The translations under genes were made by a program, and so were the position numbers. 64,000 bases of DNA from Streptomyces sp. NBC_01476 (GTDB lineage: Bacteria; Actinomycetota; Actinomycetes; Streptomycetales; Streptomycetaceae), in the NCBI RefSeq assembly GCF_036227265.1, contig NZ_CP109446.1, positions 3,233,001 through 3,297,000 of the forward strand. Reading direction: 5' to 3'. The notes below the pieces were generated by a model that was not told the DNA's origin, did no database searches, and saw only the letters and a list, made by a program, of their open reading frames with translations. This document shows positions 54,594 through 63,159 of the stretch, piece by piece (position 1 is the first letter of the stretch; each line of letters begins with the position of its first letter).

Positions 54594-54730
54594 GTTTCAG
54601 TATGAACAAACAGGAAACGAGACGCTATCTCCGCGCGTAGACACCGGAAACCCCAGGCCCCGGCAGCGGTCTGCGGCCCGGATCACCCGGCCGCTCACCG
54701 GCCCGCGAGCCTGCCGCCTACGATGTCCGC

Positions 54731-55081
54731 ATGAGCAGCGAGCAGCGGACCACCAAAGAGCGGATCCCCTTGCGCCCGGCGCCCGAGCCGCTGGAGGCCA
54801 ACGACGTCGCGACCATCACGGTCGGGGTCATCGTCTGGTTCGTGCTCTTCCTGGTCCAACTGCCCTTCTACGGCTGGTACTCCGACCACGGGCACACCTG
54901 GTTCATCTGGACCTGCCTGGCCGGCGGCGCCTGCGGGCTGCTGGGTCTGCTGTACGTACGGGCCCGGCGCGACGCCATCCGCCGGCACGTGGCCGCCCGG
55001 GCGGCGCAGGACGGCGGGAACGCCGACGGCGCCGGGAACGCTGCCGGGGACACCGGGAACCCCGGCTCGGCCGGGGAGTAG
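54731..55081 (+). CDS. DUF2530 membrane protein
   Basis: 116 residues. PLRPAPEPLEANDVATITVG is the DUF2530 hallmark. Two hydrophobic segments follow (about 33-51 and 63-80) and a charged, Gly/Asn/Ala-rich C-terminal tail. An actinobacterial membrane protein of unknown role. Divergent from the permease gene and 48 bases upstream of the P-type ATPase gene on the same strand. Confidence 0.85.
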   Translation: MSSEQRTTKERIPLRPAPEPLEANDVATITVGVIVWFVLFLVQLPFYGWYSDHGHTWFIWTCLAGGACGLLGLLYVRARRDAIRRHVAARAAQDGGNADGAGNAAGDTGNPGSAGE

Positions 55082-55128
55082 CCCCCGTTCTCTGGGTGGA
55101 AGCGATATCCGCCACGTAACGTCGTCCC

Positions 55129-57501
55129 ATGACGGAACGCACCGAGGTCGCCGCCACCAGGAACCAGGGACTCACATCGGGCGAGGTCGCCCGGCGGGTG
55201 GAACGCGGTGAGGTCAACGACGTACCCGTGCGGTCGTCCCGGTCCACCACCGAGATCGTCCGCGCCAACGTCTTCACCCGGTTCAACGCGATCATCGGCG
55301 TGCTTTTCCTGATCATCCTGGTGGTCGGCCCGATCCAGGACGGTCTCTTCGGCTTCGTCATCGTCGCCAACACCGCGATCGGCATCATCCAGGAGCTGCG
55401 GGCCAAGAAGACCCTGGACAGCCTCGCGGTGATCGGCGAGTCCAAGCCGACCGTCCGCCGGGACGGAACCGCCGCGGAGATCTCCACCTCCGCCATCGTG
55501 CTCGGTGACCTGATCGAACTGGGGCCGGGCGACAAGGTGGTGGTGGACGGCGAGGTAGTCGAGGCGGAGAGCCTGGAGATCGACGAGTCGCTGCTCACCG
55601 GCGAGGCCGACCCGGTGCTCAAGCACCCCGGCGACACGGTGATGTCCGGCAGTTTCGTGGTCGCCGGCGGCGGCGCCTTCACCGCCACCAAGGTCGGCCG
55701 GGAGGCGTACGCGGCCCAGCTCGCCGACGAGGCGTCCCGGTTCACCCTGGTCAACTCCGAGCTGCGCAACGGCATCAGCGAAATCCTCAAGTACGTGACC
55801 TGGATGATGATTCCGACCTCGGTGGGACTGATCATCAGCCAGTTCACGGTGGAGTCGAGCGACTGGCGCGAGGCGGTGCGCCGTACCGTCGGCGGCATCA
55901 CCCCGATGGTGCCCGAGGGTCTGGTGCTGCTCACCTCGGTGGCTTTCGCGATCGGTGTGATCCGGCTGGGCCGCAAGCAGTGCCTGGTGCAGGAGCTGCC
56001 CGCGATCGAGGGGCTGGCCCGGGTGGACGTGGTCTGCCTGGACAAGACCGGCACCCTCACCGAGGGCGGCATGGACGTCACCGGGCTGCGGGCGCTGGAC
56101 GGCGCCGACGAGCAGTACGCGGCGCGGGTACTGGCCGCGCTCGGCGGCGCCGATCCGCGGCCCAACGCCAGCCTGCAGGCGATCATCGACGCCTATCCGC
56201 CGGCCGGTGCGGACGGGTGGCAGGCGGGCGCGGCGCTCCCGTTCAGCTCGGCCCGCAAGTACAGCGGCGCTTCGCTCACCGAGCCCGGTGCCGCCGCCCG
56301 CACCTGGCTGCTGGGCGCGCCCGACGTCCTGCTCCCCGACGGGCACCCGGCGCTGGCCGAGGTGGACCGGCTCAACGACGAGGGTCTGCGGGTCCTGCTG
56401 CTCGGCCACAGCGAACGCGCCCTGGACGACGCCAAGGTGGCCGCCGAGGTGACGCCGTACGCGCTGGTCGTCCTGGAGCAGCGGCTGCGGCCGGACGCGG
56501 GCGACACCTTGCGCTACTTCGCCGAGCAGGACGTGCACGCCAAGGTGATCTCCGGCGACAACGCGGTGTCGGTCGGCGCGGTCGCCGCCAAGCTCGGCCT
56601 GCCCGGCGCGGAACACCCGGTGGACGCACGGCGGTTGCCGGCCGATCAGGACGCCATGGCGGCGGTGCTCGACGAGGGCTCGGTCTTCGGCCGGGTCACC
56701 CCGCAGCAGAAGCGGGAGATGGTCGGGGCGCTGCAGTCACGCGGCCACAACGTCGCGATGACCGGTGACGGCGTCAACGACGTACTCGCCCTGAAGGACG
56801 CGGACATCGGCGTCTCCATGGGCTCCGGCTCCGAGGCCACCCGGGCGGTCGCCCAGATCGTGCTGCTCGACAACAGCTTCGCGACGCTGCCTTCGGTGGT
56901 CGCCGAGGGCCGCCGGGTGATCGGCAACATCACCCGGGTCGCCACGCTCTTCCTCACCAAGACGGTCTTCTCGGTGCTGCTCGCGCTGCTGGTGGTGTGC
57001 TGGCAGATCCCGTACCCCTTCCTGCCACGGCACTTGACGCTGCTCTCCACCCTCACCATCGGCGTCCCGGCCTTCTTCCTGGCCCTGGCCCCCAACAAGG
57101 AGCGTGCCCGGCCGCACTTCGTCCGCCGGGTGATGCGGTACGCCACACCGGCCGGCCTCATCTGCGGCACCACGGCCTTCGTCGCTTACCTGGTGGCCCG
57201 CCACCACTACACCGGAGCGGGCGCGATCGACGCCGAGACCAGTGCGGCGACCCTCACCCTCTTCCTGATGGAGGTGTGGGTGCTGGCGATCGTCGCCCGC
57301 CCCTACACCTGGTGGCGCGTCGGCCTCGTGCTGGCGATGTGCGGCGGCTTCCTCGTCGTGCTGGTCACGCCGTGGCTGCAGCGCGTCTTCGCCCTCAAGC
57401 TGGTCGGCACCCAGATCCCCTGGACCGCGGTGGGGATCGCCGCGGCCGGCGGGGTCGCCCTGGAATGTGTCTGGGCCTTCGCCCGCCGCCGCGACGTGTG
57501 A
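55129..57501 (+). CDS. ctpE: CtpE-like cation-translocating P-type ATPase
   Basis: 790 residues. The phosphorylation site DKTGTLTEGG (Asp305), the actuator loop LLTGEADPV (about 154) and the hinge TGDGVNDVLALKDADIG (about 544) are intact. About ten membrane helices are present; MVPEGLVLLTSVAFAIGVIR forms the ion-binding M4. The protein closely follows mycobacterial CtpE from its start (SGEVARRVERGEVNDVPVRS, then IVRANVFTRFNAIIGVL), a calcium-transporting P-type ATPase. Calcium uptake is therefore the best inference; other cations cannot be excluded. Confidence 0.92.
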   Translation: MTERTEVAATRNQGLTSGEVARRVERGEVNDVPVRSSRSTTEIVRANVFTRFNAIIGVLFLIILVVGPIQDGLFGFVIVANTAIGIIQELRAKKTLDSLAVIGESKPTVRRDGTAAEISTSAIVLGDLIELGPGDKVVVDGEVVEAESLEIDESLLTGEADPVLKHPGDTVMSGSFVVAGGGAFTATKVGREAYAAQLADEASRFTLVNSELRNGISEILKYVTWMMIPTSVGLIISQFTVESSDWREAVRRTVGGITPMVPEGLVLLTSVAFAIGVIRLGRKQCLVQELPAIEGLARVDVVCLDKTGTLTEGGMDVTGLRALDGADEQYAARVLAALGGADPRPNASLQAIIDAYPPAGADGWQAGAALPFSSARKYSGASLTEPGAAARTWLLGAPDVLLPDGHPALAEVDRLNDEGLRVLLLGHSERALDDAKVAAEVTPYALVVLEQRLRPDAGDTLRYFAEQDVHAKVISGDNAVSVGAVAAKLGLPGAEHPVDARRLPADQDAMAAVLDEGSVFGRVTPQQKREMVGALQSRGHNVAMTGDGVNDVLALKDADIGVSMGSGSEATRAVAQIVLLDNSFATLPSVVAEGRRVIGNITRVATLFLTKTVFSVLLALLVVCWQIPYPFLPRHLTLLSTLTIGVPAFFLALAPNKERARPHFVRRVMRYATPAGLICGTTAFVAYLVARHHYTGAGAIDAETSAATLTLFLMEVWVLAIVARPYTWWRVGLVLAMCGGFLVVLVTPWLQRVFALKLVGTQIPWTAVGIAAAGGVALECVWAFARRRDV

Positions 57502-57528
57502 GGGGCCGGCTTCCCTTCCGGCGGCGCC

Positions 57529-58719
57529 CTACCGGGCCGCCACCGACAGCAGGACGTCCACCAGGCGCTCGGCGGCGTCGGGGCGGCCGTAGGTGCGCGC
57601 CCGCTGGGCGATGGCGGTGCGGACGCCGGCGTCGGTGAGGAGCGGGGCGACCGCGTCGCGGAGGGTGCCGGGCGTGGGGTCGGCCGGAAGCGCGACCGCG
57701 GCCCCCGCCTCGGCGAGGTGCCGGGCGTTGTGCGCCTGCTCGTTGCCCGCGCTGGTGGCGAGCGGGACGAAGACCGCGGCCTTGCCCAGCGCGGTCAGTT
57801 CCGCGAGGGTGCCGGCGCCGCTGCGGGAGATCACCACGTCGGCCAGTGCGAGCACGTCCGGCAGTTCGGGGCCGACGTAGCCGGTGAGGAGGTAGCGGGC
57901 GGCGAGTTCGGGAGGAAGCGCCGCGGTGTGCTGCCGGAGTTCCGGCAGGTTCGCCGGACCGCACTGGTGGACGACGTTGGCGCAGGTGAGCAGCCACGGC
58001 AGGATGTCGCGCACCAGGTGGTTGATCTGCTGCGAGCCCTGGGCGCCGCCGGTGACGTAGACGGTCGGCAGGCGGCGGTCGAAACGCTGCAGGCCCAGCG
58101 CCTGGACCGCCTTGTCGGCCTGGCCGGTGAGCACTTCGGGGCGTACCGGGTTGCCGGTGACCACCGCGGTCGCGCGGGCCGGCTCGGGCAGCAGCGGCAG
58201 CGTCGACTCCGACGAGACCGCGACGCAGGTGGCCTTGCGGGCCAGCGACCGGTTGGCCAGGCCCAGCCGGACCGTCTGCTCGTGGACGACCAGCGGCCGG
58301 CGGCACATCCTGGCCGCCATTCCCACCGGGACGGCGACATAGCCGCCGGTGGCCAGCACCACGTCGGGCTCGAAGCCGGAGACGAGCTTGCGGGCCTGGG
58401 CGACCCCGAGAGGGACCCGGCCCATGTCCTTCACGTTCGCCGGCGAGACGAGTTTCAGCGGATTGCTGGAGCGGCGGATCTTGCCGGTGGCGACCGCGGC
58501 GAACCGGATCCCCTCACCGGCCGCCACCCGGGACTCCAGGCTGTCGGCGGTGCCGACCCACAGGACGTCGAGGCCGCGGCCCGCGGCGGCGAGCCGGGCC
58601 TGCAGGGTGCGGACCGCGGTGAGCGCGGGATAGGTGTGGCCGCCGGTACCGCCGCCGGTCACGATCAGCCGGAAGGGCCGCTGGGCGTCGGCCGGGACCC
58701 GGCCGGTGTCAGTGTTCAT
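57529..58719 (-). CDS. murG: MurG-family UDP-GlcNAc glycosyltransferase
   Basis: 396 residues from ATG 58719. GT-B fold of MurG: N-terminal LIVTGGGTGGHTYPALTAVR, middle VLATGGYVAVPVGMAAR and LVVHEQTVRLGLANRSLA, and C-terminal YVTGGAQGSQQINHLVRDI, ADVVISRSGAGTLAELTALG. MurG adds GlcNAc to lipid I at the membrane. The dcw genes normally surrounding murG are absent, so this may be a paralogue with a special role. A perfect hairpin separates it from the upstream Hsp90-like gene. Confidence 0.85.
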   Translation of the reverse strand: MNTDTGRVPADAQRPFRLIVTGGGTGGHTYPALTAVRTLQARLAAAGRGLDVLWVGTADSLESRVAAGEGIRFAAVATGKIRRSSNPLKLVSPANVKDMGRVPLGVAQARKLVSGFEPDVVLATGGYVAVPVGMAARMCRRPLVVHEQTVRLGLANRSLARKATCVAVSSESTLPLLPEPARATAVVTGNPVRPEVLTGQADKAVQALGLQRFDRRLPTVYVTGGAQGSQQINHLVRDILPWLLTCANVVHQCGPANLPELRQHTAALPPELAARYLLTGYVGPELPDVLALADVVISRSGAGTLAELTALGKAAVFVPLATSAGNEQAHNARHLAEAGAAVALPADPTPGTLRDAVAPLLTDAGVRTAIAQRARTYGRPDAAERLVDVLLSVAAR

Positions 58720-58748
58720 GAGGCTTCCCAAGGAGCTGTTGATCCGAC

Positions 58749-58771
58749 GGCGCCGGCCTCCGGCCGGCGCC
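58749..58771 (-). terminator. perfect 10-bp hairpin between the Hsp90-like gene and murG
   Basis: GGCGCCGGCC (58749-58758) pairs exactly with GGCCGGCGCC (58762-58771) around TCC, 54 bases past the Hsp90-like gene stop (minus strand). It would end that transcript before the murG paralogue. Confidence 0.7.
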
Positions 58772-58824
58772 CGGAGGCGGGACATCACGGAGAACAACGG
58801 AGAACAGCGGGCTCACCCGCCCGC

Positions 58825-61800
58825 TCAGTCGAACCAGCGGGCCTGCGCCAACTCGTCTGTACGGGTGGGGTCTTCGAGCAGTGCGGCGAGTTCGAAGCGG
58901 CGCTCCCAGCGGCCCGCCGCCCAGGCAAGACCAGCCGCGACACCCTCGACGGTGGAGGCGTGCAGCGTGCCGTCGGCGTAGCGCCAGTCGACCTCGACGC
59001 CGCCGGTCAGCAGCAGTTCCTCGTGCTCCACGTAGGTGGTGGGGGCGCCGGGCAGGAGGTCGTGGACCGCGGGGAGGACGTCGTGCGGTTCGCCCTGCGA
59101 GAGGACCGCCGCCTCGACCGCCTCGCTGAGGCGGCGGACCTGGAAGAGCTCGGCCAGGTCGGCGGCCAGGCGCGGCGGGACCGGGAGCAGCGGCAGGCCG
59201 GCCGCCAGCGGGAGGAGGTCGGGGGCGTCGGCGACGAGCGCTTCCGCCGCGTCCACCACGACCGGGACGCCGTCGGTGACGGCCCGCAGGTCGTCCGGGA
59301 GGGTGACCTGGTCGGGGTCAAGGGCGGCCAGCGCGGTGTAGAGGCCGTGGAGCTGGGCCGCGGTGACCTCGTGGTCCGGGTCGGCGAGACGGGCCAGCAG
59401 CTCGGCGGCGCCGCCGGGTTCGGCGAGCAGCGCGGCGGTGGTGGTGCGTACCCCGAGGGCCCGCAGCACCTGTTCGTCGACGCCCTCGTCGGTCTCGGCC
59501 TCCTCGTAGAGCCCGGCGAGCAGCCGATCGCCGCCGGCCGCCCGCAGGCCCACCGGGCGGCGCCCGTCGAGCACCGGGTGGTCCCGCAGCCACCAGGCGG
59601 TGTAGGGGCGTACGGACTCGGTGGTGCCGTCCGGGAGCAGGACGCGGACGGTGGCGGTGACGGCGTCCCGCAGCGGGGGCCGGGAGAGCAGGGCGAGCGC
59701 CTGCGGCCAGGCGTCGTCGTCGACCAGGTCGAGGTCGCGGACGCCGAGGATCTCGGTGGCGACCGGCGGCACATCGGTCTCCGGCAATTGGTCGAGAACG
59801 TCCTCGCACCAGACGTCGACCGCGTCGAGCAGGCCGACGTCGTCGGGTTCCGCCCAGTCGCCGTCGCGCGGTTCGAGGTCGTCCGGGTCGAGCACCACAT
59901 CGGCGGCGCGGACCAGGGCGAAGGTGGCGAGCACGCCGACCGCGGTGAGCGGCTGTTCGCCCCAGCGCTCTGCCCAAGCGGCGTCCACCGCGGCGAGTTC
60001 GCCCTCCCGCAGGACCTCCTCCAGCGGGCTGCCGGGCAGGATCAGCTCGCCGGCCGGGGCGAGTTCGCCGTCCTCGTCGGGCAACGCCAGTGCGGCCAGC
60101 CACGGCTCGTCGCCCGGCGCCAGCCCGGCCGCGCGGGCCAGGCCCAGCACGGTGTCGGCCAACTCGTCGGCGTCCAGGCCGTCTTCGTCGTCCCAGGCGC
60201 CGCGGTCGTCGTCCAGCGAGGCGGCGACGGCGGCCCTGACCTGCGGGGTGGTGAGGACCGCCCGGGGGGTGGCCGGGGCGGCGCCGAGCTTCTCCAGCAG
60301 CGGGTGGGCGGCGTCCGCGTGGGCGACGCGCAGTCCGAGCCGGGCCAGCAGCACCGGGTTCACCGCGTCCTCGCCCCGTATGGGGAGCAGCACTTGGCGG
60401 GGACCGACCACGGTACGGCCGTCGGCGAGCGGCACCGGCAGGCCGCTGAGGACGTCGGAGTCGGTGCCCTTGAGCGCTTCGTAGAGCCGCCACCACCACC
60501 CGGCGGGGCGCTCGGTGCCCGCGAGGCGGTCCACCGCGTCGGCGAGGGTGAGCCGCGCGACGCCCAACTGACGCAGCGCGGGCCGCCGTTCGAGAGCCGA
60601 GGGGACCAGGGTCGGCAGCACCTCGGCCAGCACCCGGACCGCTTCCGCGGTGGCGCCCTCCACCACTTCGGCCTCGACCGGGCGCAGCGCCTGGTTGTCG
60701 CCGGCCAGTGGGCCGCCGCCGTCCCAGTCCTCGAAGTCGGTGGCGGGACCGGGCTCGGCCGGGGCCTCGGCGGCGCGCGGCAGGAAGGCGGTGCGGGGAA
60801 GTTCGGCGAGGATACGGCGGCGCAGTTCGGCGTCCAGCTCGCCCTTCCCGAGCGGGCCCGGGACCAGGTCGACCACCCCGGTGCCGACCGGCCGCCAGCC
60901 CGCCAGCAGCCGGACGTACGCCTCCGCGGCCCGGTCCAGCAGGAAGTCGGTGAGCGGCCCGAGGGCGGCGTGCCGCCGGGTCGGGTCGAGCGGGAAGGTG
61001 GCGAGCAGCAGCGCGGGCAGGCCGAGGGGTTCGTCGGTGGGGGTCGGGGCGTGCACGACCGCCGCCGTCCGGGGCTGCGCCGGTGCGCCCTCGTCGTCCA
61101 CCGGGACGGCCCAGGTCACCGACCAGGCGGGGCGCAGCCGTTCCTCCACCGGGCGGTCGGCGAGGAGATCGGGGGTCAGCGCGCCCGCCGCAGAGTCGAC
61201 CCGCCAGCGGGTGGGGGCGGTACGGGCGCTGTCCTCGATCAGGACGTCGCCGCCGTCGAGTTGACGGCGGGTCAACGTCCTGCTGCCTTCCGCGGTTTCG
61301 ACGACGACCTCGGCGAGACCGGGCAGCGCGAGGAGCAACGCGTCGTCGATGGAGGCGAGCAGACGCTTCGTCAGATCCTCGGCGGCGCCGTCGCGCAGCG
61401 GGAGTACGACCACGGTGTCGTACGGCTCGGGCGCGGTTCCCTCCGCGGGGAACGGCAGCCGCAGCAGCGGGACATGGCCGTCCCGGCGGCGCAACTCGTC
61501 CTCCAGGCCCGGCACTTCCGCGGTCAGGTCGCGGGCCTCGGCGAGCGACCAGCGCACCCCGCCGGTGCGGCTGAGCACGGCGGGTTCGTCGGTCACCGCG
61601 AGGACGGCGGCGAAGCCGACGCCGAAGCGGCCGACCGCCGCGGGGCCGTCGTCGCGCTTGGCTGAGGCGCGCAGCGTGGAGAGGGACTCCACCGCGGCGG
61701 CGTCTATCGGGGCGCCGGTGTTGGCGGCGGCGAGCACGGCGGGGTTGTCGCCCTCGGCCTCGTGCAGGGTGAGGCGGAGCCGGCCGGGGACCGCGGCGCG

Positions 61801-62010
61801 GGTGGCGGCGTCGGCGGCGTTCTGGGCGAGTTCGACGGCCAGGCGGTCGCGGTAGCCGCCGAGGGCGAGGTCCTCCTCGGCGTTGGCGTCCTCGCGGAAG
61901 CGGGCCGCGGAGGTGGACCAGGCGGTGAGCACCGCCTGGCGCAGGGTTGCCGTCCGGAACGGGTCCGGGTGGCCTTCCGGGGCCGTCCGTACAACACCTG
62001 CGCGGGTCAC
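58825..62010 (-). CDS. sacsin/Hsp90-like ATP-binding protein
   Basis: 1061 residues from GTG 62010 with AAGGG eight bases upstream. The N-terminal GHKL fold shows LAVELAQNAADAATRAAVPG (N box), ANTGAPIDAAAVESLSTLRA (G1-like) and GRFGVGFAAVLAVTDEPAVL (G2). The rest is a long acidic, Leu-rich alpha/beta region with repeated LP-LP blocks. It matches the actinobacterial sacsin-N-terminal-domain proteins, thought to be chaperone-like; client unknown. It is cytoplasmic and downstream of the DUF3027 gene on the same strand. Confidence 0.85.
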   Translation of the reverse strand: MTRAGVVRTAPEGHPDPFRTATLRQAVLTAWSTSAARFREDANAEEDLALGGYRDRLAVELAQNAADAATRAAVPGRLRLTLHEAEGDNPAVLAAANTGAPIDAAAVESLSTLRASAKRDDGPAAVGRFGVGFAAVLAVTDEPAVLSRTGGVRWSLAEARDLTAEVPGLEDELRRRDGHVPLLRLPFPAEGTAPEPYDTVVVLPLRDGAAEDLTKRLLASIDDALLLALPGLAEVVVETAEGSRTLTRRQLDGGDVLIEDSARTAPTRWRVDSAAGALTPDLLADRPVEERLRPAWSVTWAVPVDDEGAPAQPRTAAVVHAPTPTDEPLGLPALLLATFPLDPTRRHAALGPLTDFLLDRAAEAYVRLLAGWRPVGTGVVDLVPGPLGKGELDAELRRRILAELPRTAFLPRAAEAPAEPGPATDFEDWDGGGPLAGDNQALRPVEAEVVEGATAEAVRVLAEVLPTLVPSALERRPALRQLGVARLTLADAVDRLAGTERPAGWWWRLYEALKGTDSDVLSGLPVPLADGRTVVGPRQVLLPIRGEDAVNPVLLARLGLRVAHADAAHPLLEKLGAAPATPRAVLTTPQVRAAVAASLDDDRGAWDDEDGLDADELADTVLGLARAAGLAPGDEPWLAALALPDEDGELAPAGELILPGSPLEEVLREGELAAVDAAWAERWGEQPLTAVGVLATFALVRAADVVLDPDDLEPRDGDWAEPDDVGLLDAVDVWCEDVLDQLPETDVPPVATEILGVRDLDLVDDDAWPQALALLSRPPLRDAVTATVRVLLPDGTTESVRPYTAWWLRDHPVLDGRRPVGLRAAGGDRLLAGLYEEAETDEGVDEQVLRALGVRTTTAALLAEPGGAAELLARLADPDHEVTAAQLHGLYTALAALDPDQVTLPDDLRAVTDGVPVVVDAAEALVADAPDLLPLAAGLPLLPVPPRLAADLAELFQVRRLSEAVEAAVLSQGEPHDVLPAVHDLLPGAPTTYVEHEELLLTGGVEVDWRYADGTLHASTVEGVAAGLAWAAGRWERRFELAALLEDPTRTDELAQARWFD

Positions 62011-62155
62011 TTACGGGCCCTTCCGTCGCCGTCGTCAGCCCCTCGGGGGCCCTTCCAGCGGTGACGCTACCGCGATCCCGCCGCCCCCCGCGCCCCGGGC
62101 TGCCGCCCGGTGTTCCCGCCTGGGCGGCGCGGCGGCCGGCCGGCTGCCGCCGGGG

Positions 62156-62932
62156 TCACTCCTCCGTGTCGTGGAGGTCGTCGAGGACCATCGGGGAAGG
62201 GGGCGCCGGCTTCGGCATGACCGCGGCCTCGGAGTGCCCGCCGCAGCCGTAGCCGAGGGAGACGACATGCCCGTCGGCCGGTGAGAACTCGTTCGCGCAC
62301 ACCCCGAACGCCTGGCTGAGCGACCCGGTGAGCGGCAGCAGGAAGGCGCAGGAGTTGCAGGCGGCCGGCGCCGCCTGCGCCATCGCCGTCTTCGGCCCGA
62401 ACTCCTCCTCCCAGCGGTCGGCCGCGGCGTGCAGCCCGTACCGGGAGAGCACCCGCGGCCGGCCCATGCCGATCTCGTAGGCGACAGAACCGATCTCCGC
62501 CACCGACGGCAGCGGGACCTCCTCCGGCTCCGAGGGGTCCGGCTCGCCGGTCCATCCCGGTTCGAGCCGCAGATCGTCCGCCTCGGTCGGCAGCAGGTCG
62601 CCGGGGCCCATGTCACCGGGCCGCAGCCGCTCGCTCCACGGCACCCACTCGGGCGCGAGGATCGAGTCGGGTCCCGGCAGCAGCACCGTCTCGCCGACGG
62701 TCACCTGCTTGGACCGCGACGCCCGCGTCAAGGTGGTGGCCCAGTGCCACCCCCGGTAGGCGGGCTCTTTGCAGGCGAAGAGGTGGGTGACCACGCGGTC
62801 ACCCTCTGCGACCACCCCGATGTGCTCGCCGACAGACGCCGGCTCCGTCACCTCCAGCGTCGCGGCCAGGGCGACATCGACCGCCTCGGCGCACAGGCGA
62901 TCGGGGGTACGGCTTCGCATCGCAGGACTCAC
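62156..62932 (-). CDS. DUF3027 protein
   Basis: 258 residues. VGEHIGVVAEGDRVVTHLFA, CKEPAYRGWHWATTLTRASR and the C-terminal Cys-rich block CNSCAFLLPLTGSLSQAFGV, then CANEFSPADGHVVSLGYGCG mark the actinobacterial DUF3027 family. The conserved Cys (CNSC, CANE, YGCGGH) with the His suggest a metal site. Soluble; function not known. Possibly cotranscribed with the Hsp90-like gene, 145 bases downstream. Confidence 0.88.
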   Translation of the reverse strand: MSPAMRSRTPDRLCAEAVDVALAATLEVTEPASVGEHIGVVAEGDRVVTHLFACKEPAYRGWHWATTLTRASRSKQVTVGETVLLPGPDSILAPEWVPWSERLRPGDMGPGDLLPTEADDLRLEPGWTGEPDPSEPEEVPLPSVAEIGSVAYEIGMGRPRVLSRYGLHAAADRWEEEFGPKTAMAQAAPAACNSCAFLLPLTGSLSQAFGVCANEFSPADGHVVSLGYGCGGHSEAAVMPKPAPPSPMVLDDLHDTEE

Positions 62933-63159
62933 AGAAATCGTTTCTCTCTCTACGCCGTCTCACGTGTGCGCCCGCGGGGGACGGACCCGGTACCGGGAAC
63001 GGTGGCGGAGCGGACCTGTGGACCGCTTCAACGCCTTCGTTCCCTGCTTCCCGGCCAGCTTCCCCGGTCTGCCCGAGCGTCCCCCGGGCGCACCTGTTGT
63101 CACCATTCTGCGCGATGGCACGCTACCTGTGCGCACCATGGCAGCAAAGGAGGGGGTGC

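Noticed and set aside
54518..54730. purine riboswitch upstream of the AzgA-type permease
   Set aside because: No aptamer-like three-way junction or conserved loops are visible; only a short inverted repeat is present.
57718..61665. 1315-codon plus-strand frame
   Set aside because: It lies antisense to murG and the Hsp90-like gene, has no fold or motif, and such frames are expected at this GC content.
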